DNA of 64,000 nt from CBDAQA01 sp965198865 (GCA_965198865.1 CBDAQA010000018.1:62001-126000); one strand, 5' to 3'; positions 34,934-44,387 are shown, counted from the first letter of the stretch. Notes: generated by a model from the sequence alone, not told the origin. A program made the numbers and translations.

Positions 34934-36871
34934 TCGGGCAACTTGTACCGGCAACGCCGCCGTCCCACCCCGCCGGATGTCGGCGACCCGCCCGAGGTAC
35001 GGCGCGGCCAACGACGGCTGGCCCATCGCCATCAGCACGGTCGCCAGCGAGTCGCAGTCCGACGCCACAGTGGGGTGGGTTGCGCCCAGGGCGGCCTCGT
35101 CGATCGACAGCGCCCGCTCCAGGTGCTCGCGCGCGTCGGTCAGGTGGCCCTCGCTGGCGTAGACGTCGGCCATGTTGAACAGGATGCGGGCCGTGGTCGG
35201 ATGGCGGGGACCGACCGACCCCTCGGCGATGTAGAGCGCCCGCCGCAGCTTCTCGTGGGCCACGTCCCGGTCCTTCGCGCCCCTGAGCGTGTGCCCGAGA
35301 TTGTTCAGGATCTGCGCCATCTTCGGGTGGTCGGGGCCGTGGTGGGACTCGTAGATCCGCGCGGCCCACTCGAACTGCTTCCGCGCGGTCTCCAGGTCCC
35401 CCTTGCGCACCAGTGCGACGCCGTAGTTGTTGACCACCTCGGCGACGTGGGGATGCGAGTCGCCATACGTGGCGGTGTCGATCGCGATCGCCTGGCTGTA
35501 CAGCTCGATGGCCCGGTCGTTCTCGCCCAGGTGGTCGTGGACGCGCCCCAGGTTGTTGGTGATCGACGACCGCTTGGGGTCGGTCGGGCCGACGAGCTGG
35601 TCGCACAGGCGCAGGGCCCGCTCGAGCAGGCCCCTCGCCTCGGTGAACTGCGCCCGCCGCAGCAGGTACCGGCCGGCGTCGTTCAGCAGCTCGACGCCCT
35701 CCTGCGTCGCCACCCCGAGCCGCTCGGCGTGGCCGGTCGCCTCGACCACGTGGGGCAGCAGCGCGGCGCACGGGGCCCACGACGCGATGTTCCCGCTGTC
35801 GAACTTGAACAGCCCGGCCAGCATCTCCACCGCCGACATGCACCACCCGCGCTGGGCCGATTCTGACAGCCGGTCGCGCGTCACCGCCGCCACGAGCCGG
35901 TGCATGCCGAACGCGCGGCCCTCCTCCGCCTCGACCAGCGAGAAGCTCCGCAGCGTCGCCACGGCGGCGTCCCACAGGCGCGGGTCGTCGGCCAGCCCGC
36001 GCAGGCCGGCGAACAGGGACCCGGCCCCATCCCGCAGCAGTTGCAGCGTCACGCGGTCGGAGTTCACGAAGCTGGCGAAGTGCAGCAGGTCGGCCGCCAC
36101 CGGCAGCGCCTTCTCGACGCCGTCGAACGCGAGGCTCCAGGTCATCGCGACCGAGCGCGGGTAGTCGACGGGCCGCAGCCCCTCGCCCAGCATGCTGGCC
36201 CACTGCGTCTCGAACCGGCGCAGGTAGTCGGTGAACGACAGCCCGCCCTGCGCGATGACGGCCGACGCCTGCTCCATCGCCAGCGGCAGGTCGCCCAGCG
36301 TGGCCGCCACCTTCTCGACGTCGCGGACGTCGTGCGACCCCGTCCGCTTGCGGAGGAACGCCACCGACTCGTCGCGCGACATCACCCGCATCGGCCGGGC
36401 GTGGGCGACGCCGTCCCAGCCGGGCTGGCGGCTGGTGATCAGCACGTGCCCGCCGGTCACGGTCGGCAGCAGCGGCTGCAGCGACCGCGCGTCGTCGGCA
36501 CCGTCGTAGACCAGCAGGTACCGCCGCCCCGCCAGCAGCGCGTCAAGCATCTCGACCGCCACCGCCGGCGACGATCGCGGCGACAGCCGTTGCCCCAGCC
36601 GGTCGGCCAGCTTCTCGTACGCCAGCAGGATCGACGACTCGCCCTGCGCCGACACCCACCACACCAGCGCGTAATCGGCCTTGAACCGGTAGGCGTACTC
36701 GACGGCCGCCTGCGTCTTGCCGATGCCGCCGAGCCCCAGCAGGACCTGCACGCGGTCCCCGCCGGCCATCCGCTTGTGGACCTCCGTCAACAGGTCGTCG
36801 CGGCCGACGAACGCGCCGTTCCGCTCGTGCGGCAGGTCCCAGATCAACGCGGTTTCGGCGACGGCGCTCAT
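34919..36871 (-). CDS. NB-ARC/STAND NTPase with tetratricopeptide repeats
   Basis: The 650-residue protein has a NB-ARC ATPase (LGLGGIGKTQAAVEYAYRF as Walker A, RRYLLVYDGADD as Walker B, VLITSRQPGWDG, LGDLPLAMEQAS) and a C-terminal array of TPR repeats (for example SSITNNLGRVHDHLGENDRA, VAEVVNNYGVALVRKGDLET, TARILFNMADVYASEGHLTD). STAND proteins oligomerise upon ligand sensing through their repeats. No effector domain precedes the ATPase, so it may use a separate partner or act in regulation; defence is possible but unsupported by neighbours. The ATG at 36871 suits the AGGGA site better than 36877. The stop codon lies inside an 83-bp palindrome. Confidence 0.85.
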   Translation of the reverse strand: MSAVAETALIWDLPHERNGAFVGRDDLLTEVHKRMAGGDRVQVLLGLGGIGKTQAAVEYAYRFKADYALVWWVSAQGESSILLAYEKLADRLGQRLSPRSSPAVAVEMLDALLAGRRYLLVYDGADDARSLQPLLPTVTGGHVLITSRQPGWDGVAHARPMRVMSRDESVAFLRKRTGSHDVRDVEKVAATLGDLPLAMEQASAVIAQGGLSFTDYLRRFETQWASMLGEGLRPVDYPRSVAMTWSLAFDGVEKALPVAADLLHFASFVNSDRVTLQLLRDGAGSLFAGLRGLADDPRLWDAAVATLRSFSLVEAEEGRAFGMHRLVAAVTRDRLSESAQRGWCMSAVEMLAGLFKFDSGNIASWAPCAALLPHVVEATGHAERLGVATQEGVELLNDAGRYLLRRAQFTEARGLLERALRLCDQLVGPTDPKRSSITNNLGRVHDHLGENDRAIELYSQAIAIDTATYGDSHPHVAEVVNNYGVALVRKGDLETARKQFEWAARIYESHHGPDHPKMAQILNNLGHTLRGAKDRDVAHEKLRRALYIAEGSVGPRHPTTARILFNMADVYASEGHLTDAREHLERALSIDEAALGATHPTVASDCDSLATVLMAMGQPSLAAPYLGRVADIRRGGTAALPVQVAREAGV

Positions 36872-36944
36872 CGGCATTCCCTATGGGTTGGCCATCCGTG
36901 TCGACGTGTGCGGTTGCAGTTTACCTGCGTGGACGATTCCGCGC

Positions 36945-37090
36945 CGTCTTTTCTTCTTCGTGTCCCTTCGTGTCCTTCGTGGATGACCCTCCGCTGAACG
37001 GCATCGGGTGCGTGAAGCAGGCTGCGAATCTCCTGGCCGGGTGCTCACGGTGGTCCGCTTCCACTTGTGTTCATTCGTGCCATTCGCGGC
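36945..37090. repeat. Degenerate TTCGTGTC/TTCGTGCC repeats upstream of glucokinase
   Basis: TTCTTCGTGTCCCTTCGTGTCCTTCGTGG near 36955-36985 and ACTTGTGTTCATTCGTGCCATTCGCGG near 37065-37090 contain repeated TTCGTG units like those at 11358-11522. The 291-bp gap between the STAND gene and glucokinase holds these repeats and no gene. Confidence 0.45.
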
Positions 37091-37162
37091 CGGTCTCCGG
37101 TGATTGTAGCGGGGGTTCGACCCTTCCAAACCCGCGCTGGCCCGATATCCTCCGACGCTGAC

Positions 37163-38155
37163 ATGGCAGACACGCGATACCTCGTCAGCGACATCGGCGG
37201 CACGAACATCCGCTTCGCCACGTTCGTCAGCGACCCGCGCCAGCGCCAGGACGTGATCACCTACAAGCTGGACTTGGCCGGCAAGCCCTGGCTCGTCGCC
37301 GACGCCCTGGCCGACTACGTGCGGAAGTTCCCGCACGCCTATGTCGCCGCCTGCTTCGGCGTGGCCGGGCGGGTGAAGGACCACGACGTCCAGATCACCA
37401 ACCGGCCCGACCTGATCCGCCGGGACGACGTGGCCGCCGCCCTGAAGGTCAGCCCCAAGCAGGTGATGCTGGTCAACGACATGCCGCCGCACATGGCGTG
37501 CGTCGACCGGCTGCTGCCCAGCGAGGTGATCGAGGTGAAGCCCGGCGCCGGCAACCCGGCCGACGCCCGCGCGGTCCTCATGCCCGGCACCGGCGTGGGC
37601 ACCGGCGGCGCGATCCCGATCGGCAAGGGGCAGCACCGCGTCTTCCCGAGCGAGGGCGGCCACGTCGACTTCGCCCCGCGCGACGCCGAGCAGGAGGCCC
37701 TGCTCCGCTTCCTCCGCCCGCTCGCCGCCGAGGTGGACCACACGAACGTCAGCAACGAGTTCGTCTTCGCCGGCCAGGGTCTCCGCCGCATCTACGCCTT
37801 CTTCCGCGACCCGGCCAAGCCGACGCTCGACGGCGTCCCCACGCCCGAGGCGATCACCGACACCGTCGCCACCGACCCGTTCGCCAAGCGGACGACCGAC
37901 CTCTACGTGAAGCTGGTCGCCGCCGCCGCCGGCAACCTGGCGCTGATGTTCGCCGCGACCGGCGGTGTTTACCTCGGCGGCGGGATCCTCCTCTCGATCC
38001 GTCAGCACTTGGCGACGCCCCTGTTCGCCGACGCGTTCCTCGACAGCGGCCCCCCGCAGCACCGCCCATTCATGGAAGAGGTGCCCGTCCGCCTGATCGA
38101 CTACCGCGACAGCGGCCTGTTGGGATCAGGCGTGCTGGCATTGTCGCTGACGTGA
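37163..38155 (+). CDS. glk: Glucokinase (Glk family)
   Basis: The 330-residue protein matches the Pfam Glucokinase family: phosphate-binding LVSDIGGTNIRFATF at the start, AACFGVAGRV, the catalytic-Asp region MLVNDMPPHM, LMPGTGVGTGGAI and the sugar-contact EGGHVDFAP, then GVYLGGGI near the end. It phosphorylates glucose with ATP in the cytoplasm. I chose the ATG at 37163, just before the DIGGTN motif. It is 291 bp from the divergent STAND gene. Confidence 0.9.
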   Translation: MADTRYLVSDIGGTNIRFATFVSDPRQRQDVITYKLDLAGKPWLVADALADYVRKFPHAYVAACFGVAGRVKDHDVQITNRPDLIRRDDVAAALKVSPKQVMLVNDMPPHMACVDRLLPSEVIEVKPGAGNPADARAVLMPGTGVGTGGAIPIGKGQHRVFPSEGGHVDFAPRDAEQEALLRFLRPLAAEVDHTNVSNEFVFAGQGLRRIYAFFRDPAKPTLDGVPTPEAITDTVATDPFAKRTTDLYVKLVAAAAGNLALMFAATGGVYLGGGILLSIRQHLATPLFADAFLDSGPPQHRPFMEEVPVRLIDYRDSGLLGSGVLALSLT

Positions 38156-38185
38156 TCGTGCGACCGTGACCCGCAGTTGCTTGAG

Positions 38186-38500
38186 TCAGCGCGGGGTGCC
38201 GGTCGGAGCGCTGCTCCCGGCGTTCTCGCTGCTGGTGCCGCCGCCGACGCTGGACCCTCCGGTGCTGCCCGTCCCGGTCCCGCCGATCGACGTGCCGCTC
38301 GGCGACGCCGCCGATGGCCGGATCGCGGGGTCGTTGCGGTCGGTCAGGGCACCATCGCTGTTCACGCTGGGGTTGTAGTGCGAGCCCTCGTAGCTGGGCG
38401 TGACGTTGGGCGCGGTCGTCCGCATGTCCTGGCTGTGCTGCGCACAGCCGACCAAGCAGTTCCCGGCGATCAGGGCAGCGGTCGCAAGCATCGTCTTCAT
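38186..38500 (-). CDS. Small secreted lipoprotein
   Basis: The 104-residue product has a lipoprotein signal (MLATAALIAGNCLVGCAQHS; lipobox LVGC) and a Gly/Ser/Thr-rich mature part (GGTGTGSTGGSSVGGGTSS). It is probably acylated and attached to a membrane. GGGA precedes the ATG at 38500. It is convergent with glucokinase. No family is recognised. Confidence 0.65.
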   Translation of the reverse strand: MKTMLATAALIAGNCLVGCAQHSQDMRTTAPNVTPSYEGSHYNPSVNSDGALTDRNDPAIRPSAASPSGTSIGGTGTGSTGGSSVGGGTSSENAGSSAPTGTPR

Positions 38501-38771
38501 CGGTGGTCCCTTGGTTGAATGCCACTCGCCCCTGTGCAAAACAGGGGCCGGCCCGTCGGTCGCCCGCGCACCGGGGAAAAACACGACGGCGGTCCGTTGG
38601 CGGAGCCGGAGGCGCTCCCATCAATACGGTCGGGCAGCGGGCGACGATGGTCCCGCCGTGCGTCCACCGTTCGTGGCGAACGTTAGAGCCTTGCAAGCTT
38701 CGCGTGCTGCGAGGCAGCTGTGTTGGCGGCTCGCCTCGCCGGTTGGCCAAGTCCGAATCGCATCGTACGTT

Positions 38772-41537
38772 TCACGACCGCCCGAAGATGATGCCCAGCA
38801 GGCAGATCGCGCCGCCGGCGTACTCGGCCAGCTCGACCGAGCGGAAGCCACGCCAGTCGGGCAGGTACCGGCCGCCGAGGAGGATCACCGCCACGCCGAT
38901 CAGGTTCATCGCCCCGACCCACCGGCCGACGAACAGGCACGAGATCAGCAGCGCGCCGCCCGCGATGCCGACGGGGTAGCCGCTGAGCGCGTGGCGGACG
39001 GCGTCCGGCATGCCGGGCAGCCAGACGTCGCCGTTGCAGGAGAGCGGTTGCACGGGCCTCGCCCCGCCGATCGGCGACGGCCTCTCGGCAAGCCGGGTGG
39101 CGCCGCTGAGCGAGTCGTGCGCCTGCTCGATCGCCGACGCGGCCACGTCGCCGGCGTTCCGGGCGAAGTTGGGGTTCGCCTGGTGGAACCAGACCAGGAA
39201 CACGGCGACCAACGCGACCGAGAGCGGGAACCGCGTCGTGCCGCCCAGCACCATGTCGATCGGCCCGCCGTGGCGGCGCTGTCGCCACGTCTGGTGCTGG
39301 TAGCCGGGCTGGGAATCCTCGGCCGTATCGGGCGCGTCGTCGAACCAGTTACCTGACGGCTTGGGCGCGGCCGACGTCGGCCCGGCCGTCGCGGCGTTGC
39401 GGCGGTCGGCGTCGGTCGTGTAGCTCGGCTTCTTCCGCTGCACACCTTCGGGCGCGTCGCGGGGATTGTCCATCGCGCGTTTCAGGCGGGCCGCCTTGTT
39501 GACGGTCTTCAGGGCCTGACGCTTGGCCTCGAACCGGGCGGCCGACTGCTCCATGCCCTCCACTTGGATTAGCTTCTGCTCCTCGGCCAGCGCCAGCACG
39601 CGCCGCTGGCGGTCGGCGGTGCGCGCCCCGAGCCGGCCGTCAATCCAGGCGATGACGACGTCCCGCCACGCGGCGAATCTCGGCCGCGGCCGACCGCGCA
39701 GGCCGATGCCCCATCGCTTGCGCGCCGCCAGCTTGGCCTCGTAGCCGAACAGCGCCTCGTAGAACTCCTCCCAGTGATGGCCGGCGTACTTGCAGGTGAA
39801 CTGGCGGACCGACTCCTCGTCGAGCCCCTTGAACCGCAGGGTCCGCAGCAGCTCCTCGGTCTTGGTCAACAGCGGCCGGCGGCGATCGGCCAGCAGCGGC
39901 TCCAGCCCGAAGTGCAGCGCCGCCGCCAGCCCGCCGGCGGCGATGGCCATCGCGATCCACACCCACTGCAGGTTGAACGCGACGATCAGCAGCACCGCGG
40001 CCGAGCCCACCATCAGGGCCTTGATCCAGTCGAACGCGGATGCCCCGTATGCGAGCTGGCGCACCTTGCGGAACACCGCGTGCCGCCCGGTGATGCCGGC
40101 CATCACGACGTACGCCCCCGCGGTCAACCCCATCAGTCCCAGGGACGCCCCGGCCCACGTGACCCGCGCCGCCACGGTGGTCCCGAGCACGGCCGCCCCG
40201 GCGGCGATTGCCAGGCAGGCGAGGAAGAACCCCGGCACCACCGCCCGCCGCGCGCGGGCCAGCTTGTCGTCGTGGAACGTCTTGGCGGCCCGCTCCATGG
40301 CCGACGCGTGCTGCTCCTTCGGCGTGAACGGCCCGGCCGGCTCGACGCCCAGGAACTCCTCCATCGCCGCGATGCACCCGCCCATGTCGGCGTACCGCTC
40401 GTCCGGCCGCTTGGCAACCATCCGCATCAGCACGGCCGACAGGTCGGGCGGCACGCGCCTGCTCACCAGCTCGGGCGGGGTGACCGGCTCCGACGCGTGC
40501 TTGCCGATCACCTCCATCGCGGTGCGCCCGGTGAACGGCGGGTGGCCGGTCAGCAGGTCGTACAGCGTGCAGCCGAGCGAGTAGACGTCGGCCCGGGCGT
40601 CGACGGTCGCGGCGTCGCGGGCCTGCTCGGGGGACATGTAGGCGGGCGTCCCCATCGACATGTCGAACCCGGTCTGGCTGGCCGACTGCACGCGCTCCAG
40701 CTTGCCGATGCCGCTGCGCTTCAGCTCGGCCGTGCCGCGCTTCTTCACCAGGCCCAGGTCGGCCACCTTCACCATGCCCTGGTCGTTGATCAGCAGGTTG
40801 GCGGGCTTCACGTCGCGGTGGACCAGCCCCTGGTCGTGGGCGAACTTGAGGCCCCTGGCGGCCTGCAGCGCGTAGCCGACGGCCGTCTCCGGCGCGAGCT
40901 GCCCGTCCCGCTCCAGCACGCCGGCCAGCGAGTCGACCTCGACGCACTCCATCGAGTAGAAGTAGACCCCCTGGTCCTCGCCGATGTCGTACACCTGCAC
41001 CACGTTGTGGTGCGACAGCAGGGCGGCAGCGTACGCCTCGCGCGTGAAGCGGGCCACCAGCGACGCGTCGGCCGCCAGGCCGGGGCTCAGCACCTTCAGG
41101 GCAACGGGCCGGTCCAGGGACAGCTGGCGAGCGCGGTAGACCGATCCCATCCCGCCCTGGCCGAGCTTGTTGGCGATCGAGTAGCCGCCCAGCACCGCCG
41201 GCGGCGGCGGGTCGGCGGGCACGGGCCTCATCGTCGACGGCGTCCGATCAACCGCGGGCACCTTGGGGACGCGTGTCGCGGCCGGTGGCGGCGCGGTGGC
41301 CTGCGCGCGGACCGAGGCGTGCGGCGGGGCGACCGTAACCCCCACCGCCGAGGCGTCGGCGGGCACCGACCTCGCCAGCAGGTCGCCCGCCGACAGAGGT
41401 CGGACGACAACGCTCGCCTCGTCGCGCACGGTCAGGTCGAACCGGTCCGCACACCGCGGGCAGCGCGGCGTGAAGTGGCCCGCCCGGATGCCGGTCAGCA
41501 CGATCGGGAAGTCACAGTACGGGCACCGGATCTCCAT
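38772..41537 (-). CDS. Membrane Ser/Thr protein kinase with N-terminal zinc ribbon
   Basis: The 921-residue protein begins with a zinc ribbon (CPYC at 5-8, CPRC at 26-29), then a Pro/Ala linker and a Hanks-type kinase domain: LGQGGMGSVYRARQ, Lys 148, catalytic HRDVKPANLL at 240-249, DLG in place of DFG at 260-262, and MGTPAYMSPEQARD. After residue 435 there are several membrane helices and a long soluble segment with coiled character, then more helices at the C-terminus. It phosphorylates proteins at the inner face of the membrane. AGGAGT precedes the ATG at 41537. The divergent neighbour is an FHA-containing phosphatase, a natural partner since FHA binds phospho-Thr. Confidence 0.92.
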   Translation of the reverse strand: MEIRCPYCDFPIVLTGIRAGHFTPRCPRCADRFDLTVRDEASVVVRPLSAGDLLARSVPADASAVGVTVAPPHASVRAQATAPPPAATRVPKVPAVDRTPSTMRPVPADPPPPAVLGGYSIANKLGQGGMGSVYRARQLSLDRPVALKVLSPGLAADASLVARFTREAYAAALLSHHNVVQVYDIGEDQGVYFYSMECVEVDSLAGVLERDGQLAPETAVGYALQAARGLKFAHDQGLVHRDVKPANLLINDQGMVKVADLGLVKKRGTAELKRSGIGKLERVQSASQTGFDMSMGTPAYMSPEQARDAATVDARADVYSLGCTLYDLLTGHPPFTGRTAMEVIGKHASEPVTPPELVSRRVPPDLSAVLMRMVAKRPDERYADMGGCIAAMEEFLGVEPAGPFTPKEQHASAMERAAKTFHDDKLARARRAVVPGFFLACLAIAAGAAVLGTTVAARVTWAGASLGLMGLTAGAYVVMAGITGRHAVFRKVRQLAYGASAFDWIKALMVGSAAVLLIVAFNLQWVWIAMAIAAGGLAAALHFGLEPLLADRRRPLLTKTEELLRTLRFKGLDEESVRQFTCKYAGHHWEEFYEALFGYEAKLAARKRWGIGLRGRPRPRFAAWRDVVIAWIDGRLGARTADRQRRVLALAEEQKLIQVEGMEQSAARFEAKRQALKTVNKAARLKRAMDNPRDAPEGVQRKKPSYTTDADRRNAATAGPTSAAPKPSGNWFDDAPDTAEDSQPGYQHQTWRQRRHGGPIDMVLGGTTRFPLSVALVAVFLVWFHQANPNFARNAGDVAASAIEQAHDSLSGATRLAERPSPIGGARPVQPLSCNGDVWLPGMPDAVRHALSGYPVGIAGGALLISCLFVGRWVGAMNLIGVAVILLGGRYLPDWRGFRSVELAEYAGGAICLLGIIFGRS

Positions 41538-41679
41538 CCGAACACTCCTGGTGGGCGACGCGACGGACGGCATGGAACCGCGACGGGACCATCCGTATGG
41601 CCGCGGCAACATCCCATTCATACCCGGAGCTTGCGGTCGTGCCGAGTTTTCGGCGGTCCCGGCACGCATGCGGAATGGA

Positions 41680-41809
41680 CAGAGCCGGGCCGTGTCGGCC
41701 CGTGGCGACCGCAGGTCGCGTCTCGCGCAGGGCCGATGGCCTTGGTCGATCACGTCGGCTGCGCGGGGTACGAGCTCCGCTCGTTGCGGGCCGGCACGGC
41801 CCGGCTCTG
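41680..41809. repeat. Inverted repeat, CAGAGCCGGGCCGTG family
   Basis: Arms CAGAGCCGGGCCGTGTCGGCCCG (41680-41702) and 41787-41809 match at 22 of 23 positions after reverse complement, 84 bp apart. They lie in the 356-bp divergent gap between the kinase and phosphatase genes and could act on both promoters or be a mobile palindrome. No gene is seen there. Confidence 0.85.
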
Positions 41810-41893
41810 TTGGAGCTGTAGTCGACCAATCCAGCCGCATCCGACGCCGGCGGTCCCTTTCCAACGTTCCGCCCCCGCGTATCCTGCCCGGAC

Positions 41894-43564
41894 ATGACGA
41901 CCGAAGACGCGAAGGGGTGGCTGGTGCCGCTGTCGGGGCCGGCGTTGGACGCGATCGACCTGGGGACGCTGGCCGGCGAGGGGGCCGTGACGATCGGCCG
42001 GGGCGACGCGTGCGGGGTCCGCCTGCCGGCCAACGCCGACAAGGTGTCGCGCCAGCACGCCCGCTTCGTGCGCGACGACGGCAAGTGGCGCGTCGCCGAC
42101 GCCGGCAGCCGGTGGGGCACGTTCCTGAACGGCGTGAAGCTGGTCCCGCAGCGCGAGGTGCCGCTGGGCGAGGGGGACCTGATCCGCATCGTCCCCTGGA
42201 CGTTCCACTTCTCGACGCTGGGCCCGCCGCGGCGCGGGCTGATGGCGCAGGACGACGCGGCGACGCACGGGACGATGATCCGGTCGCACGGCCCGGCCGA
42301 CGCGTCGGCCGCCAAGCGGCCGATCGCCGAGGACCTGCTGTCGCTGCTGCTGGAGTCGGCCGCCGCCGTCCACGCCGCCGAGACCGAGGCGGGCCTGGCC
42401 GAGGTGCTGATCGACGCCGGCGTCCGCGGGACCGGCATGGCCACCGCCGCCGTGCTGCGCCCGCTGGACGCCGCCGGTCGGTTGGACGTGGTGGCGTCCC
42501 GCCAGGCGTCGGAGGATGCGCCGCCCACGTACAGCCGGTCGCTGATCGCCGCCGCGTCGCAGGGCGTCGTGGCCGAGCTGTCGGCGGGGGCGGTGACCGA
42601 CGTGGCGGTCAGCATCATGCAGATGGGCATCCGGGCGGCGATCTGCGTGCCGATCATGCTGGGCGGGGCGGTGGCGGCCTACCTGTACCTCGACAGCCGC
42701 GGTCCCAACACCAATTCGGGCCGCGCCGGGGCGGCGCCGTTCTGCCTGGCGCTGGGCCGGATGGCCGGGCTGGCGCTGGCCAACCTGAAGCGCGTCGAGA
42801 TCGAGCGCCGGCAGGCGCTGCTGGTGTACGACCTGTCGGCCGCGGCCGTGGCGCAACGATGGATCCTGCCCAAGCGCGAGACCCGCGCCGCCGGCTTCGC
42901 CGTCACCGGCGAGAGCCGGGCGGGCGAGTACCTCGGCGGCGACTTCTTCGACCTGATCCCGCTCGACGACCACCGCCTCGCCATCGCGCTGGGCGACGTG
43001 GCCGGGCACGGCGTGGCGGCGTCGGTGCTGATGTCTGCCGCGCAGGGGTTCCTGCACGCCGCCCTCATGCGGCACTGCGCCGGCGAGACGAACTCGGTCG
43101 GGCAGGCGGTCACCGATCTGTGCCGGTTCGTCTGCCCGCGTCGCCCGTCCAACGCCTACCTCACGCTTTGGGTGGGCGTGTTCGACTCGGCCGCCCGGCT
43201 GGTGACCTACGTCAACGCCGGCCACGGCCACGCCGCGCTGGTCGGTCCCGACGGGTCGCTGACGAAGCTCGACGGCGGCGACGACATGCCGATCGGCTTC
43301 GACGACGACGCCGTGCTGGGCGAGGTGACGCAGCCGCTGCCGCCGTCGGGGCGCGCGATGCTGCTGAGCGACGGCATCATGGAGCAGTTCACGCCCGGCG
43401 GGACCACGCCCGACCAGCAGTTCGGCTTCGCCGGCGTCGCCGCCGCCGTCCGCGCCACGCCGCCCGGCGCCGACCCGGTCGCCGCGCTGTTCAAGGCCGT
43501 CGTGAAGCACGCCGCGTCGAGCCACCTCCAGGACGACGCGACGGCCGTTCTGGTGACGTGGTGA
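41894..43564 (+). CDS. FHA-GAF-SpoIIE (PP2C-type) phosphatase
   Basis: The 556-residue protein has an FHA domain (VTIGRGDACGVRLPANADKV, SRQHARF, SRWGTFLNG, about residues 25-110), a GAF-like domain (about 150-310) and a SpoIIE-type PP2C phosphatase (EYLGGDFFDLIPLDDHRLAI, GDVAGHGVAASVLM, LLSDGIMEQFTPGG, QDDATAVLVTW). It should bind a phospho-Thr partner and dephosphorylate Ser/Thr targets. It is divergent from the Ser/Thr kinase, so I infer a kinase-phosphatase pair. No ribosome site is clear. Confidence 0.9.
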   Translation: MTTEDAKGWLVPLSGPALDAIDLGTLAGEGAVTIGRGDACGVRLPANADKVSRQHARFVRDDGKWRVADAGSRWGTFLNGVKLVPQREVPLGEGDLIRIVPWTFHFSTLGPPRRGLMAQDDAATHGTMIRSHGPADASAAKRPIAEDLLSLLLESAAAVHAAETEAGLAEVLIDAGVRGTGMATAAVLRPLDAAGRLDVVASRQASEDAPPTYSRSLIAAASQGVVAELSAGAVTDVAVSIMQMGIRAAICVPIMLGGAVAAYLYLDSRGPNTNSGRAGAAPFCLALGRMAGLALANLKRVEIERRQALLVYDLSAAAVAQRWILPKRETRAAGFAVTGESRAGEYLGGDFFDLIPLDDHRLAIALGDVAGHGVAASVLMSAAQGFLHAALMRHCAGETNSVGQAVTDLCRFVCPRRPSNAYLTLWVGVFDSAARLVTYVNAGHGHAALVGPDGSLTKLDGGDDMPIGFDDDAVLGEVTQPLPPSGRAMLLSDGIMEQFTPGGTTPDQQFGFAGVAAAVRATPPGADPVAALFKAVVKHAASSHLQDDATAVLVTW

Positions 43565-43949
43565 GCGGGCTTCAAGGTGCACCCGCCGTCCCTGCAAAGA
43601 AGCCCCGCATGTACATGCGGTTCTCCACGCGGGTGATGTCGCGACGAGCAAGCTGCAGCCGCGGTAGCCGGGATTGTTCACGCCGCCCAAGCGCCAGCGG
43701 CCTGGTTGTGGTTTGAGGAACACGCCCGAATCTCGGGCTGCACAGCCTGGTCGCCGCGACCGGATGAGCCGTCGAAAAGGGCGGAAGTTGAACTGAGGCG
43801 TCGAGCGCCGCCGTGGCGGGGGGATGAGCTGCATGCCCTGATTGAGCGGTTCAATGGGCCATCGGTGTCGACGGCGGAGGGTCGGCTGTTGCCGCGGAAT
43901 TCGGAACCGACGGAGGGCACCGGCCCTGCGGCTAGTGCCTCCAGTACCA
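43565..43949. other. 385-bp gap with no gene seen
   Basis: Between the phosphatase stop and the tRNA the reading frames are short and lack recognisable motifs. A small CCGAATCTCGGG hairpin is the only structure I noticed. Confidence 0.6.
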
Positions 43950-44022
43950 TAGCAGCGACAGGACTCGAACCTGTGACCCGGGGCTTATGAATCCCCTGCT
44001 CTACCAACTGAGCTACGCTGCC
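43950..44022 (-). tRNA. tRNA-Met (anticodon CAT)
   Basis: The 73-nt cloverleaf is complete. It has a 7-bp acceptor stem (first pair G-U), a D arm GCTC/GAGC, an anticodon loop TTCATAA giving CAU, a T arm ACAGG/CCTGT with TTCGAGT, and discriminator A. CCA is not encoded. The last pair of the anticodon stem (A31-G39) is mismatched. It resembles elongator tRNA-Met; a lysidine-modified tRNA-Ile with CAU is the alternative but the body fits Met better. Confidence 0.9.
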
Positions 44023-44039
44023 GGCGAAACGGCCGGTAC

Positions 44040-44067
44040 ACTCTAGCAATCGAGCGGCGGTTGGCAA
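44040..44067 (-). promoter_or_regulatory. Promoter of tRNA-Met
   Basis: On the minus strand TTGCCA (44067-44062) and TAGAGT (44045-44040) are 16 bp apart and end 18 bp before the tRNA. This is a reasonable sigma-70-like promoter. Confidence 0.5.
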
Positions 44068-44101
44068 GCGGGGCCACGGCCGCGAGGGCACGGAGCACGA
44101 C

Positions 44102-44383
44102 ATGGAACCGAAGCCGATACGGGACGACGCGGGCGCTCAGCAGACGATCCGCGAGACGCAGGACCGCCGGGTGCCGGAGGAGATGGTGCGGCAGCTGCAC
44201 GAGGCGAACGGGCGGGCCGACGGGCTGCGGCGGCAGCTGGAGGCGACGTTGAACGACGCGGAATTTGAGACCGCGGAGCGCGCGGGCAAGGTGGGGGAGG
44301 AACTCCGGGCGGCCGAGCGGGAGATCGAGGAGATCAGCGCGCGGATCCGCGACGCGTCGCCGCCGGAGGCGAAGGGAACCTGA
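44102..44383 (+). CDS. Small coiled-coil protein, unknown
   Basis: The 93-residue product is charged and predicted by eye to be mostly helical with heptad character (LRRQLEATLNDAEFETAERA, then GEELRAAEREIEEISARIRD). No family is recognised. It lies between the divergent tRNA and the convergent secreted protein gene. Confidence 0.45.
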   Translation: MEPKPIRDDAGAQQTIRETQDRRVPEEMVRQLHEANGRADGLRRQLEATLNDAEFETAERAGKVGEELRAAEREIEEISARIRDASPPEAKGT

Positions 44384-44387
44384 GCGG

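Noticed and set aside
43706..43990. 94-codon frame between the phosphatase and the tRNA
   Set aside because: It runs into the tRNA gene, has no ribosome site and shows no protein-like pattern.
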